Positions 18,222 to 29,401 of a stretch of 64,000 nucleotides of DNA are shown piece by piece. The stretch spans positions 45,943 through 109,942 of the forward strand of contig JAUXRG010000044.1 of assembly GCA_030681795.1 (NCBI GenBank), given 5' to 3'. Both the position numbers and the translations under genes were made by a program. The notes beneath the pieces were generated by a model. The model worked only from the letters and a program-made list of their open reading frames with translations, searched no databases and was not told the DNA's origin. This DNA is from Rubrivivax sp. (GTDB taxonomy: Bacteria > Pseudomonadota > Gammaproteobacteria > Burkholderiales > Burkholderiaceae_C). How positions within the stretch are numbered: position 1 is the stretch's first letter; each line of letters begins with the position of its first letter.

Positions 18222-19805
18222 CTACATCTGTTTGAAGCGCGGTCCCTCACCGCCTTCAGGCGGGGTCCAGAGAATGTTTTCATGCGGGCACTTGACCTGG
18301 CATGAGCAGTCGTGCATGCAGTTCGACGGGCTCAATATGATTTCGTCGCCCTTGACTCGATAAACCTCACCCGGGCAGAAGAACGTGCAGGGTGCGCCGT
18401 ACAGCCTGGTGCACTCTATGCACAACTTGCTGTCGATGATCTTGATGTGGCTGGGTTCGTCTTCGCGATGGGCGGCGCCCGACAGACTGACAAACTGCGC
18501 GCGGTCCATTCCGGGTTGAACTTCCCGCTCCAGCCGCGCACCCTTTTCAATAGCCAGGTTGTCCCGTTCGATACTGACCCGGCTCGGCAGAAGCTGCTGG
18601 AATCGTGAGATCAAGGCGCCTGGAAACAGGCCGAACTTGAACACCTGGCGGAAGTTCCGGGCGCGGAAGAGATCCCGGAAAATCCCGCGCTCTTTCAGTT
18701 TTGTCTTGTAGTGCGCGAGCCCGGCGCGCGAGTAGTCCCCGCTGGGCAGCGCATCCATGAGTGCGTCGGCGGCGCAGATTCCAGAAAATATCGCGTAGTG
18801 AATGCCCTTGATCTTCTGCATATTCACGAAACCGGCGGCATCGCCCAGCACCATGGCCCCGTCGGTACAAAGCCCTGGCAACGAATAGTAGCCGCCCTCC
18901 GGGATGGTCTTGACACCGGAGATCAAAACCTGGCCGTCTTTCAGAAGTTCATGAATGAACGGTTGTGACTTGAAGGCTTCGAGCTCTTGCTGGGGGTTGA
19001 GGTCTTGATACTTCCAATCCAGCCCGAGAATGAGTCCCACGGCGACCACGTCGTTGCCCATGCTGTAGAGAAACCCGCCTCCGAAAACATCGCTGCGGTT
19101 GGGATAGCCTATGGTATGAATCGTTCGATTGTTTCCGAAGGTATTATTCGGAGGGAGCTTTATGAGCTGCTTGACCCCAAGTGAATAGACCTGCGGGTTC
19201 TTGCCCTTGCCAATGATCTCTATCAGTTGGCGCGAAGCCACGCCACGGGCGCCGTCTGCCAAAAGGGTGACGCTGGCGCGCAGCTCTTCCCCGGGCAGGA
19301 AGTTGGACTTCGGTGTGGCGTGCGTATCGAGCCCCTGATCCACCAGCTTCACACCCAGGACTTTGCCGTTTTCATGGAGCAGTGCGCCTACGGAAAATCC
19401 GGTGCAGATCTCGACGCCCTCCTTTTCAGCCAGTTTTCCGAGCCATTCAACCATCCGACCCAGCGAAACCGTATAGTCGTTGAGATGGCAAAGATCCCGT
19501 GGAATGAAAACAGGTGGTATTTTGAAGGCGCGGCGCCCGCTCAAATAGTAAAGCTCATCGCGTTCCACCTTCACCAGGCTTTTGACGAAGGCGTCATCGG
19601 ACTCTCGCCAGCCAGGAACGAGTTCGTCAAGGCAAGCCGGCTCGAAGACTGCCCCGGAGAGGGTGTGATAACCGAGCGTCGGCGCCTTTTCGACCACCAC
19701 GACCGAATCATTCCGCCCCATCTCTTTCAATTTACGCTTCAGGCGCAGTGCCGCGGCAAGGCCCGCGGGGCCTGCTCCCACAATCAAAAAATCGATCGAA
19801 CTCAT
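18222..19805 (-). CDS. ETF:quinone oxidoreductase (FixC-like) with fused C-terminal FixX-like ferredoxin domain
   Basis: MSSIDFLIVGAGPAGLAAALRLKRKL...; C-term HIKIIDSKLCIECTRLYGAPCTFFCPGEVYRVKGDEIILSPSNCMHDCSCQVKCPHENILWTPPEGGEGP. Confidence 0.92.
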   Translation of the reverse strand: MSSIDFLIVGAGPAGLAAALRLKRKLKEMGRNDSVVVVEKAPTLGYHTLSGAVFEPACLDELVPGWRESDDAFVKSLVKVERDELYYLSGRRAFKIPPVFIPRDLCHLNDYTVSLGRMVEWLGKLAEKEGVEICTGFSVGALLHENGKVLGVKLVDQGLDTHATPKSNFLPGEELRASVTLLADGARGVASRQLIEIIGKGKNPQVYSLGVKQLIKLPPNNTFGNNRTIHTIGYPNRSDVFGGGFLYSMGNDVVAVGLILGLDWKYQDLNPQQELEAFKSQPFIHELLKDGQVLISGVKTIPEGGYYSLPGLCTDGAMVLGDAAGFVNMQKIKGIHYAIFSGICAADALMDALPSGDYSRAGLAHYKTKLKERGIFRDLFRARNFRQVFKFGLFPGALISRFQQLLPSRVSIERDNLAIEKGARLEREVQPGMDRAQFVSLSGAAHREDEPSHIKIIDSKLCIECTRLYGAPCTFFCPGEVYRVKGDEIILSPSNCMHDCSCQVKCPHENILWTPPEGGEGPRFKQM

Positions 19806-21718
19806 TGATTTTTTCTCGCTTCAATCAGACCCACCAGCTCTGGCACAATGGTTTCGTAGTCGCCAACCATGCCGAGATCGGCGTAGTCGAATATACGTGC
19901 CTTCGGATCCTTGTTGATGGCGATGACCACTTCCGAGTTCTGCATTCCGGAGAGGTGCTGCACGGCGCCCGAGATACCAACGGCGATATACATTCGCGGC
20001 TGCACGGTCTGCCCGGTCTGGCCCACCTGGGACTCATGCCCGGCCATTCCCTCCTCGACTGCGGCACGCGACGCGCCCACGTCCACGCGCGCCGACAGCA
20101 CGGTCTGTAACGCCGAGGCCAGGCCCCTCACATGACGGTCGTAATTTGCCTTGCTCCCCAGCGCCCGCCCGCCGGAGACCAGGATCTGCGCGTCGGTGAG
20201 CTTGGTTTTTTCTGGAATGGGCTCACTCGATAGCACCTGCGTGCGAATATCTTTCGCCTCGATTTCGATCGGCTGGGAAACCACGACGCCTTCGCGTGAG
20301 GGATCCGGAATCTCCGCTTTCATGACGCCCGGACGCACAGAGGCCATCTGAATCTGCGAATCCCGCGTCATGATGGTGGCCATGATATTTCCGCCCAGCG
20401 CCGGCCGGGTTTGCTTGAGCGCCGCAGTGACCGAGATGTTTCCTTTGTGAATATCGTCGATGTCCAGCTTGGTGCAATCGGCAGTCAACCCGGCATTGCT
20501 GTGGTACGCGACCCGTGGGGCCAGCTCTCGGCCCAGCGGCGTGGCGCCGAAAAGCACGATCTGCGGTTTCTCGCGCTCCACCCACGCGCAAACCGCCTTC
20601 TTGTACGGCATGGGAAGAAACCGCGCCAGAGCCGGGTGCTCGGTGAGGTAAACCTTGTCGGCCCCCTGCGCAATCAGTGTGGGGGCGAGTCCCGCCACCT
20701 GATGCCCCACAAGCACGGCTCCGACCTTCTGGTTCAATGAATCGGCGAGCTCGCGGGCCTTGCTGATGAGTTCCAGGGAGACAGATTCGATCTTTCCATG
20801 GGTCTGCTCCACATAGACCCACACCTCGCCGGTGTACGTGGGAGTCTTCCCGTCCACGGAGTAGGGTTCGGCTTCCACCACGGCGCTGCGGGTGGGCGGG
20901 TTTCGGTACAAGGACTCGATCTGCTGCAGCATTTCATCGACCGTCTTCGGAAAGACGCAGCGTTTTTGCTGGTCCTCGCTGGGCGAGAAAATTCTAAATA
21001 CCTGCGTTCGCGATCCCTTCGCGCCGATGTGCGCCGGGTCGGTCTTCAACGCGGCCGCATTCCATTCGCTGATCTTGTGTGTACGCGCATCCCTCGCGCG
21101 GTGAAAGGATCGGTACAAGGGTTCGGTACAGGCCGTGGCGGTCAGCAACACCGGATAAACAAGTGGGGAAACGCTTTCGACGCCCCCCGGGCCTATGCGT
21201 TTTACGATCAGACGCTGGGCACCTTCGAGTTCCTTGTACTCAAAGGACTGCACATACGAAATGTGTTCAATATTCAGTTCCTCTGCAATCTGCCCCGGAA
21301 CCTGAGCGGTATCCCCGTCGACAGATTGCATCCCTGAAAGAATAATGTAATCCTGTGACTTCAATACTTCCTGCTCAATCTTTCGAATCGCCTGGGCCAA
21401 TGTATACGCCGTGGCGATCGTGTCGGCACCTGAAAACGCGACATCGGTGAGCAGCACGCCTTCGTCCGCGCCTCGAGACATGGCGTCGAGCAAGACTTCC
21501 CGGGCTTGAGGGGGCCCCATGCTCAGAGCGATGATTCTCGCCTGCGGATCGGCAAGCTGCTCTTTCATGCGGTAGGCCAAAGTCAGGGCATGCAAGTCCA
21601 ATGGGTTGAGCACATTGTCGAGCAACGCTCTCTTCAAGGTTCCTTTCTTGCGATCCCAGGCGGTTTCAGGAATTCGGGAAACATCAGGCACCTGTTTGAC
21701 TAAAACGATTAAATGCAT
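19802..21718 (-). CDS. Electron transfer flavoprotein, EtfB-EtfA fusion in one 638-aa ORF
   Basis: N-half MHLIVLVKQVPDVSRIP...DNVLNPLDLHALTLA...SGMQSVDGDTAQVPGQIAEELN (EtfB); C-half GEVWVYVEQTHGKIESVSLELISKARELAD...GLTADCTKLDID...YIAVGISGAVQHLSGMQNSEVVIAINKDPKARIFDYADLGMVGD (EtfA). Confidence 0.93.
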   Translation of the reverse strand: MHLIVLVKQVPDVSRIPETAWDRKKGTLKRALLDNVLNPLDLHALTLAYRMKEQLADPQARIIALSMGPPQAREVLLDAMSRGADEGVLLTDVAFSGADTIATAYTLAQAIRKIEQEVLKSQDYIILSGMQSVDGDTAQVPGQIAEELNIEHISYVQSFEYKELEGAQRLIVKRIGPGGVESVSPLVYPVLLTATACTEPLYRSFHRARDARTHKISEWNAAALKTDPAHIGAKGSRTQVFRIFSPSEDQQKRCVFPKTVDEMLQQIESLYRNPPTRSAVVEAEPYSVDGKTPTYTGEVWVYVEQTHGKIESVSLELISKARELADSLNQKVGAVLVGHQVAGLAPTLIAQGADKVYLTEHPALARFLPMPYKKAVCAWVEREKPQIVLFGATPLGRELAPRVAYHSNAGLTADCTKLDIDDIHKGNISVTAALKQTRPALGGNIMATIMTRDSQIQMASVRPGVMKAEIPDPSREGVVVSQPIEIEAKDIRTQVLSSEPIPEKTKLTDAQILVSGGRALGSKANYDRHVRGLASALQTVLSARVDVGASRAAVEEGMAGHESQVGQTGQTVQPRMYIAVGISGAVQHLSGMQNSEVVIAINKDPKARIFDYADLGMVGDYETIVPELVGLIEARKNQ

Positions 21719-21919
21719 TGAGGTTGTTCCATAAAATGATCCAGATCACCTCCATTGGGCAATCTTTCCTCGCGCCGCCGGCAGTTTACGAGGAAAGAGC
21801 CGACATAGGCCGCTGACCCTGACCGATTAGTCAGGTTTGCCGAATTCCAATGCGGTGCGCGGTGGCCCTGGGCGGACCAGCGAGGGCGTGGCCGCAGCGT
21901 CTATGAGCGCGACTCGGGG

Positions 21920-22255
21920 TCAGTGGCTCTCTGGCTCGGCCAGCGGCGCCAGGGACACCATGGGGCGCGTCTCGATCCAGGCACGGCTGGAGGAGGGTGG
22001 CGCGGGCTCCCGCGGGCCGCTGACCATTCGATCCAGGGTGGCGCCGAGTGTGGAGACGCGCGCGTGGCGATCGCCCGCGGGTACCTCGGGGAGCGCGTCC
22101 AGGTCGACGTCGACGCTCGTTGCCCGCGGCGAGCCGGGCCAGGGCGGGGGTGGCGGGCGCGAGCCTTGTCGCCACTGCTCCCAGCAGACGATGAAGACGG
22201 CGAGCGCCAGCAGCGCGCCGCCGGTCCAGGCGAGTATTTGGAGGAGACCGAGCAT
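21920..22255 (-). CDS. Hypothetical protein with single N-terminal membrane segment
   Basis: [31 protein letters not shown] then Pro-rich tail; plausible gene divergent from ygiQ. Confidence 0.5.
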   Translation of the reverse strand: MLGLLQILAWTGGALLALAVFIVCWEQWRQGSRPPPPPWPGSPRATSVDVDLDALPEVPAGDRHARVSTLGATLDRMVSGPREPAPPSSSRAWIETRPMVSLAPLAEPESH

Positions 22256-22284
22256 GGCTGGTTATCGGTCGCCGCGGGGGGCGC

Positions 22285-24735
22285 TTGAGCGCAGCAGGTC
22301 GCCCCAGGCATGCCCCCGCAGCGGCTACGGCCCGGCCCCAGGGCCGACAATCGCGTCTTCGCCTCCTCCTGGCCGCCCTCGCCGGCCGCACCGCCCCCAA
22401 CGTGCCAGCCCTCGCCCCCCACCCGAAGCGCGCCGAACCAGGCGCCCCGGCCAAGCCGATCACCAGCTACCGCCCGTTCTGGGCCAAGCGCCTGGGCACG
22501 GCGCCGTTCCTGCCCATGAGCCGCGCCGAAATGGAGGCGCTGGGCTGGGACAGTTGCGACATCGTCATCGTCACCGGCGATGCGTATGTCGACCACCCCA
22601 GCTTCGGCATGGCCGTGATCGGCCGCGTGCTCGAGGCGCAGGGCTTTCGCGTCGGCATCATCGCCCAGCCCGACTGGCACAGCGCAGATGCCTTCAGGGC
22701 TCTCGGCAAGCCGAACCTGTTCTTCGGCGTCGCCGCCGGGAATATGGATTCGATGATCAACCGCTACACCGCCGACCGCAAGATCCGCAGCGACGACGCC
22801 TACACGCCGGGCGGTGAAGGGGGCGGGCGCCCCGACCGCGCCACGCTGGTCTACACCCAGCGCTGCAAGGAGGCCTGGAGCGACGTGCCGGTGGTCATCG
22901 GTGGCATCGAGGCTTCCCTGCGACGCATCGCCCATTACGACTACTGGCAGGACAAGGTGCGCCGCAGCATCCTCGTCGACAGCAAGGCCGACCTGCTGCT
23001 CTACGGCAATGCCGAGCGCGCCATCATCGAAGTGGCGCACCGGCTGGCCGCGCGCAAGCCCATCGAGACGATCACCGACGTGCGCGGCACCGCCTTCATG
23101 GTGAAAAGCGCGCCGGGCCTGGCGCCGCAGGGCTTCATGGAGATCGACAGCACCGAGGTCGACCGCCCGGGCCGCATCGACGAGCACATCAGCCCCTACC
23201 TGACGACCAGCGAGGCCGCGGCCTCGGTGGGCGAGAGCTGCGCCAGGGACGAAGGCCGCGGCGAGGTGCTGCCGGCGGTGGCGACGGTCGCGCTTCCCGT
23301 CAGCCGCAAGTCGGGCGCGCTGACGATGCCGCCGCGCGACAAGACCGTGCTGCGCCTGCCCGCCTACGAGCAGGTGAAGAGCGACGCCGTGCTCTACGCC
23401 CACGCCAACCGCGTGCTGCACCTGGAGACCAACCCCGGCAATGCGCGCGCGATGGTGCAGCGGCATGGCACCGGCGCCGCTGCGCGCGACCTGTGGATCA
23501 CGCCGCCGCCGATTCCGCTGACCACGGCCGAGATGGACGCGGTCTTCGACCTGCCCTATGCGCGTAGCCCGCACCCGAGTTACGCCGACGGCAGCGGCAG
23601 CTTCGATGCCGCCACCAAGATCCCCGCGTGGGAGATGATCCGCTTCAGCGTCAATATCATGCGCGGCTGCTTCGGCGGCTGCACCTTCTGCAGCATCACC
23701 GAGCACGAAGGCCGCATCATCCAGAGCCGCAGCGAAGACTCGGTGATCCGCGAGATCGAGGAGATCCGCGACAAGGTCAAGGGCTTCACCGGCGTCATCA
23801 GCGACCTCGGCGGCCCCACGGCCAACATGTGGCGCATCGGCTGCAAGAGCCACGAGATCGAAGCCGCCTGCCGCAAGCCGAGCTGCGTCTACCCCGGCAT
23901 CTGCCCCAACCTGAATACCGACCACGGGCCGCTGGTCCACATGTACCGGCGCGCGCGCGCGCTGCGTGGCGTCAAGAAGATCCTCATCGGTTCCGGCCTG
24001 CGCTACGACCTGGCGGTGCAGTCACCCGAGTACGTGAAGGAACTGGTCACCCATCACGTCGGCGGTTATCTGAAGATCGCGCCGGAGCACACCGAAGGTG
24101 GCCCGCTGTCGAAGATGATGAAGCCGGGCATCGGCAGCTACGACCGCTTCAAGCAGATGTTCGAGAAGTTCAGCGCCGAGGCGGGCAAGAAGCAGTACCT
24201 CATCCCTTACTTCATCGCCGCCCACCCGGGCACGAGCGACGAAGACATGATGAACTTGGCGATCTGGCTGAAGCGCAACGGCTTCAAGGCCGACCAGGTG
24301 CAGACCTTCTATCCGTCACCGATGGCCACCGCCACGGCGATGTACCACACCGATCTCAACCCGCTCAAGGGCATCAGCCGCGACCCGGCGCGGGCAGAGA
24401 AGGTGGATATCGTGCGCGGCGAGAAGCGCCGGCGCCTGCACAAGGCCTTCCTGCGCTGGCACGACCCGAACAACTGGCCGCTGCTGCGCGAGGCGCTCAA
24501 ATCCATGGGCCGGGCCGACCTCATCGGCAACGGCAAGCACCAGCTCATTCCCAGCTTCCAGCCGCTGACCGATGGCGGCTACACCAGCGCCCGGCGCAAG
24601 AATTCCACCGCACCGGCCGGGCGTGCACAACCCAGCCCGGGCGTCGCCCTCACCCAGCACACCGGGCTGCCGCCGCGCGCCGGCGTGGAGTCGTCGGCCA
24701 CCAGCCCTAGACGCCGGCGGCCGCCAGCGCGCTGA
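22285..24735 (+). CDS. ygiQ: YgiQ-family radical SAM protein
   Basis: [66 protein letters not shown] (CxxxCxxC). Start uncertain. Confidence 0.93.
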   Translation: MSAAGRPRHAPAAATARPQGRQSRLRLLLAALAGRTAPNVPALAPHPKRAEPGAPAKPITSYRPFWAKRLGTAPFLPMSRAEMEALGWDSCDIVIVTGDAYVDHPSFGMAVIGRVLEAQGFRVGIIAQPDWHSADAFRALGKPNLFFGVAAGNMDSMINRYTADRKIRSDDAYTPGGEGGGRPDRATLVYTQRCKEAWSDVPVVIGGIEASLRRIAHYDYWQDKVRRSILVDSKADLLLYGNAERAIIEVAHRLAARKPIETITDVRGTAFMVKSAPGLAPQGFMEIDSTEVDRPGRIDEHISPYLTTSEAAASVGESCARDEGRGEVLPAVATVALPVSRKSGALTMPPRDKTVLRLPAYEQVKSDAVLYAHANRVLHLETNPGNARAMVQRHGTGAAARDLWITPPPIPLTTAEMDAVFDLPYARSPHPSYADGSGSFDAATKIPAWEMIRFSVNIMRGCFGGCTFCSITEHEGRIIQSRSEDSVIREIEEIRDKVKGFTGVISDLGGPTANMWRIGCKSHEIEAACRKPSCVYPGICPNLNTDHGPLVHMYRRARALRGVKKILIGSGLRYDLAVQSPEYVKELVTHHVGGYLKIAPEHTEGGPLSKMMKPGIGSYDRFKQMFEKFSAEAGKKQYLIPYFIAAHPGTSDEDMMNLAIWLKRNGFKADQVQTFYPSPMATATAMYHTDLNPLKGISRDPARAEKVDIVRGEKRRRLHKAFLRWHDPNNWPLLREALKSMGRADLIGNGKHQLIPSFQPLTDGGYTSARRKNSTAPAGRAQPSPGVALTQHTGLPPRAGVESSATSPRRRRPPAR

Positions 24736-25861
24736 CCAGCGCGTCGAGCTCGGCCGGGGTGTTGTAGGCCTGCACGGACAGGCGCACGAAGCGGCGCCCG
24801 CCGTGCTGGGTGATGGGCACCTCGATGCGGTGCTGTTCGAAAAGCCATTGCCGCAGCTTCTCGGGCGCTGCCGTGGCGACCGGGATGGGCACCATCTGCG
24901 CGAAATCCGCGTCCGGCGCGATCGGCGCCAGGCCGTTGCGCGCAAGCACCCGGCGCTGCGTGGCGCAGGCCAGGTCATGGCACTGCGCTCGCCGGGCGGG
25001 CCAGCCGTGGCGTTGCTGGAAATCGATGGCCGCGGGCACGGCCAGAAAGGCCGCGATATCGCGCGTGCCTTGCCACTGCAGCCGGCGCTCGAATAGCGTG
25101 CGGCCGGTGTAGGCGTCGAAGCCGGTATGACCGGCGCCGCTGGCCGCGTAACCCCAGCTCACCACGGTGGCGTCGATCTCCGCCTGGCGTTCGGGCCGGG
25201 CATGCAGGAAGGCCGCGCCCTTGGGCGCGCACAGCCACTTGTGGCAGTTGCCGGTGTAGAAGTCGGCGCCGATGGCGTCGAGATTCAGCGCCACCTGGCC
25301 CGGCGCATGGGCGCCGTCGACGAGCGTGGCGATGCCGCGCTCGCGCGCCGCGGCACACAGCTCGGCCACCGGGAAGACCAGCGCCGTGGTCGAGCTGATG
25401 TGGCTGGCGAAGATCAGCCGCGTGCGCGGCGTGGCGGCGGCCAGCAGGCGCGGTGCCCAGGTGTCGCGCTCGAAGGGCAGCGGCACTTCCACGCGCCGGT
25501 AGCTCGCGCCGCGCTGCGCGCAGGCGAATTGCCAGGCGGCGTCGCAGGCGCCGTATTCATGGTCGGTGCCCAGCACCTCGTCGCCCGGCTGCAGCGCCAG
25601 CGAGCGCGCGACGATATTCACGCCGGTGGTGGCATTGGCCACGAAGACCAGGTCCTGGCCGCTTGCGCCGAGGTACTGGCCCAGGCGCTGGCGCGCATCG
25701 GCGAGCAGGCCCGCCGAGCGCCGGCCCAGGAACTCCACCGGGTTGCGCTCCAGCGCCAGCTGCCAGCCCTGGTAGGCGTCGAAGACCTCGCGCGGGCAGG
25801 CGCCGAAAGAGCCGTGGTTGAGGAAGACGAGGTCGGGGGCGAGCAGGAAGGCGTCGCGCAT
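24707..25861 (-). CDS. Class V aminotransferase (isopenicillin-N epimerase-like)
   Basis: [19 protein letters not shown]...[11 protein letters not shown]...[40 protein letters not shown] (PLP Lys). Confidence 0.92.
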   Translation of the reverse strand: MRDAFLLAPDLVFLNHGSFGACPREVFDAYQGWQLALERNPVEFLGRRSAGLLADARQRLGQYLGASGQDLVFVANATTGVNIVARSLALQPGDEVLGTDHEYGACDAAWQFACAQRGASYRRVEVPLPFERDTWAPRLLAAATPRTRLIFASHISSTTALVFPVAELCAAARERGIATLVDGAHAPGQVALNLDAIGADFYTGNCHKWLCAPKGAAFLHARPERQAEIDATVVSWGYAASGAGHTGFDAYTGRTLFERRLQWQGTRDIAAFLAVPAAIDFQQRHGWPARRAQCHDLACATQRRVLARNGLAPIAPDADFAQMVPIPVATAAPEKLRQWLFEQHRIEVPITQHGGRRFVRLSVQAYNTPAELDALVSALAAAGV

Positions 25862-25936
25862 GGGCGGGCGGGCTGCGCTGGGTCGGCGAGGGTCTGCGCG
25901 GGTTTGCGCGGGTTTGTGCTGAGGGGGCCTGAGCGG

Positions 25937-26401
25937 CTATTTGCCTTCGATGCCCAACAACTCCACTTCGAACTGCAGCGTCGCATTCGGCGGGATCGTG
26001 CCGCCGGCCCCACGCTCGCCGTAGGCAATGGCCGCCGGGCAGGTGAGCTTGGCCTTGCCGCCCACCTTCATGCGCTGCACGCCTTCGGTCCAGCATTTGA
26101 TGACGCGGTTCAGCGGAAAGCTCGCCGGCTTGCCGCGCGAGTAGGAGCTGTCGAACTCGCGGCCGTCGGCGAAGGTGCCGCGGTATTGCACGCTCACGGT
26201 GTCGGTGGCTGCGGGGCTCGCGCCCTTGCCTTCGCGCAACGAGCGAAAGACCAGGCCGCTCTCGGTGACCAGCGCACCGGCCTCGGCGGAAGCGGCGCGG
26301 GCCAGGGGGTCGCCCTGCGCGAGCGCGCCGGCGGGCAGCGCCAGGGCAAGGGGAAGGGCGAGGGCAAGGCAGGCGCTGGCGCGCAGAAAGGGCAAGTGCA
26401 T
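25937..26401 (-). CDS. FKBP-type peptidyl-prolyl cis-trans isomerase, exported
   Basis: Signal peptide; VSVQYRGTFADGREFDSSYSRGKPASFPLNRVIKCWTEGVQRMKVGGKAKLTCPAAIAYGERGAGGTIPPNATLQFEVELLGI. Confidence 0.93.
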   Translation of the reverse strand: MHLPFLRASACLALALPLALALPAGALAQGDPLARAASAEAGALVTESGLVFRSLREGKGASPAATDTVSVQYRGTFADGREFDSSYSRGKPASFPLNRVIKCWTEGVQRMKVGGKAKLTCPAAIAYGERGAGGTIPPNATLQFEVELLGIEGK

Positions 26402-26478
26402 GGGGGGTCTCCGTGGAGCGGGTGGCGAGGGGGTCCGGTGCAGCGGGGCCAGGCTCGCGCGTGGCGAGCCCCGCCACG

Positions 26479-28299
<1,821 letters not shown>

Positions 28300-28404
28300 C
28301 GGGTGCGTTGATGCAGCGGTCAGTGCGGCGGTTGCCGGGGCTGCCGCCATTCTAGAAGGCGGCCCTTCGGTGCGTCGGTGGCGGGCGCCGGGCGACCCGT
28401 CTGA

Positions 28405-29094
28405 TCAGCGCCATCTGCGAAAGGCTCGCTCCAATGAGGGCGGGACCGGCCAGTTGGTTCCCGGCCAGCGCAGCGACGCCATCGCCACCGCAGCCCCCAG
28501 TGCGACGCCCGCCAGCACGTCCAGCGCCACATGCTGGCGCACCGCCATCGTCGAGTAGGCGATGGCGACGAACCACAGGGCGTTGGCGGCATGCAACCAG
28601 GCCGGCACCCTGGTCATGCGCAGAACGTGGCCGAGCCGGATGGCGGTGAACATCGCGGTGGCCACGTGCATCGACGGGCAGGCATTGCCGGCGGCGTCCA
28701 CGCCGCGCAGGACGGCAAAGGCCGGGAACTGTGCCAGGTCCATCGTCTGCGGCGGTACGGCCGTGGGCCAGAAGTAGAAGGTGCCCAGGCCCAACGAGCA
28801 AAGGACGATCGCCCAGACCCCGTACATGAGCAACGCGCGCAGCGAGAACAGGAGCCCCGGCGCGATGCCCACGTAGAACCACAAGGACAGGTAGATCCAC
28901 AGCGCGGCCGGCTCGAATGGCAGCACCTGGTCCAGCCAGATCAGTGGCATCTGGGTCACGGCGCGGGCCGGGTGGCGCAGCAGTTCGAAGTAGGCAATGA
29001 AGAAGAGCCCCACGAAGGCCGTGATGCCCACCGCCTTCACAAGGAAGTAGCGCCTGAAGCGGCTCCACAGTCGCACACGCCAGGTCGACGACAT
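28405..29094 (-). CDS. PAP2-family membrane phosphatase
   Basis: Multiple TM segments; CPSMHVATA and STMAVRQHVALDVLAG motifs. Confidence 0.82.
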   Translation of the reverse strand: MSSTWRVRLWSRFRRYFLVKAVGITAFVGLFFIAYFELLRHPARAVTQMPLIWLDQVLPFEPAALWIYLSLWFYVGIAPGLLFSLRALLMYGVWAIVLCSLGLGTFYFWPTAVPPQTMDLAQFPAFAVLRGVDAAGNACPSMHVATAMFTAIRLGHVLRMTRVPAWLHAANALWFVAIAYSTMAVRQHVALDVLAGVALGAAVAMASLRWPGTNWPVPPSLERAFRRWR

Positions 29095-29306
29095 GCCGGA
29101 GTGCGGTGGTGCAGGCCATGGGAACGCGGGTGGCATCGGGGTCCGGGTCGGGGCGTCGCGGGTCGGCGCACACGCCGTTGCAGCGTCGTGTCGCGAAACG
29201 CCCAAGGGGCCGCAGCGGGCCGAAGGCTACCACCGACCGTCCGGCAGCGGCGGCAAGGGGCTGGCTGCGCCGGGGGCGTGGTACCCGCTGGGGCATAATT
29301 TGCTCC

Positions 29307-29322
29307 GCATTCGTTCGAATGC
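29307..29322. promoter_or_regulatory. Inverted repeat GCATTCG-TT-CGAATGC downstream of a CATAAT -10-like hexamer
   Basis: Perfect 7-bp arms, in the divergent gap between PAP2 and the flavin halogenase-like gene. Confidence 0.5.
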
Positions 29323-29401
29323 ATCGAGCGTGCAGGAAGTCTTCGATCGCCCTCGAACAGGCCTGTGGTGCCAGGCGCCGCTCATGAATGGGACCTTCCT
29401 G

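Noticed and set aside
21901-23940. 679-aa minus-strand ORF
   Set aside because: Shadow of ygiQ; no recognizable motifs
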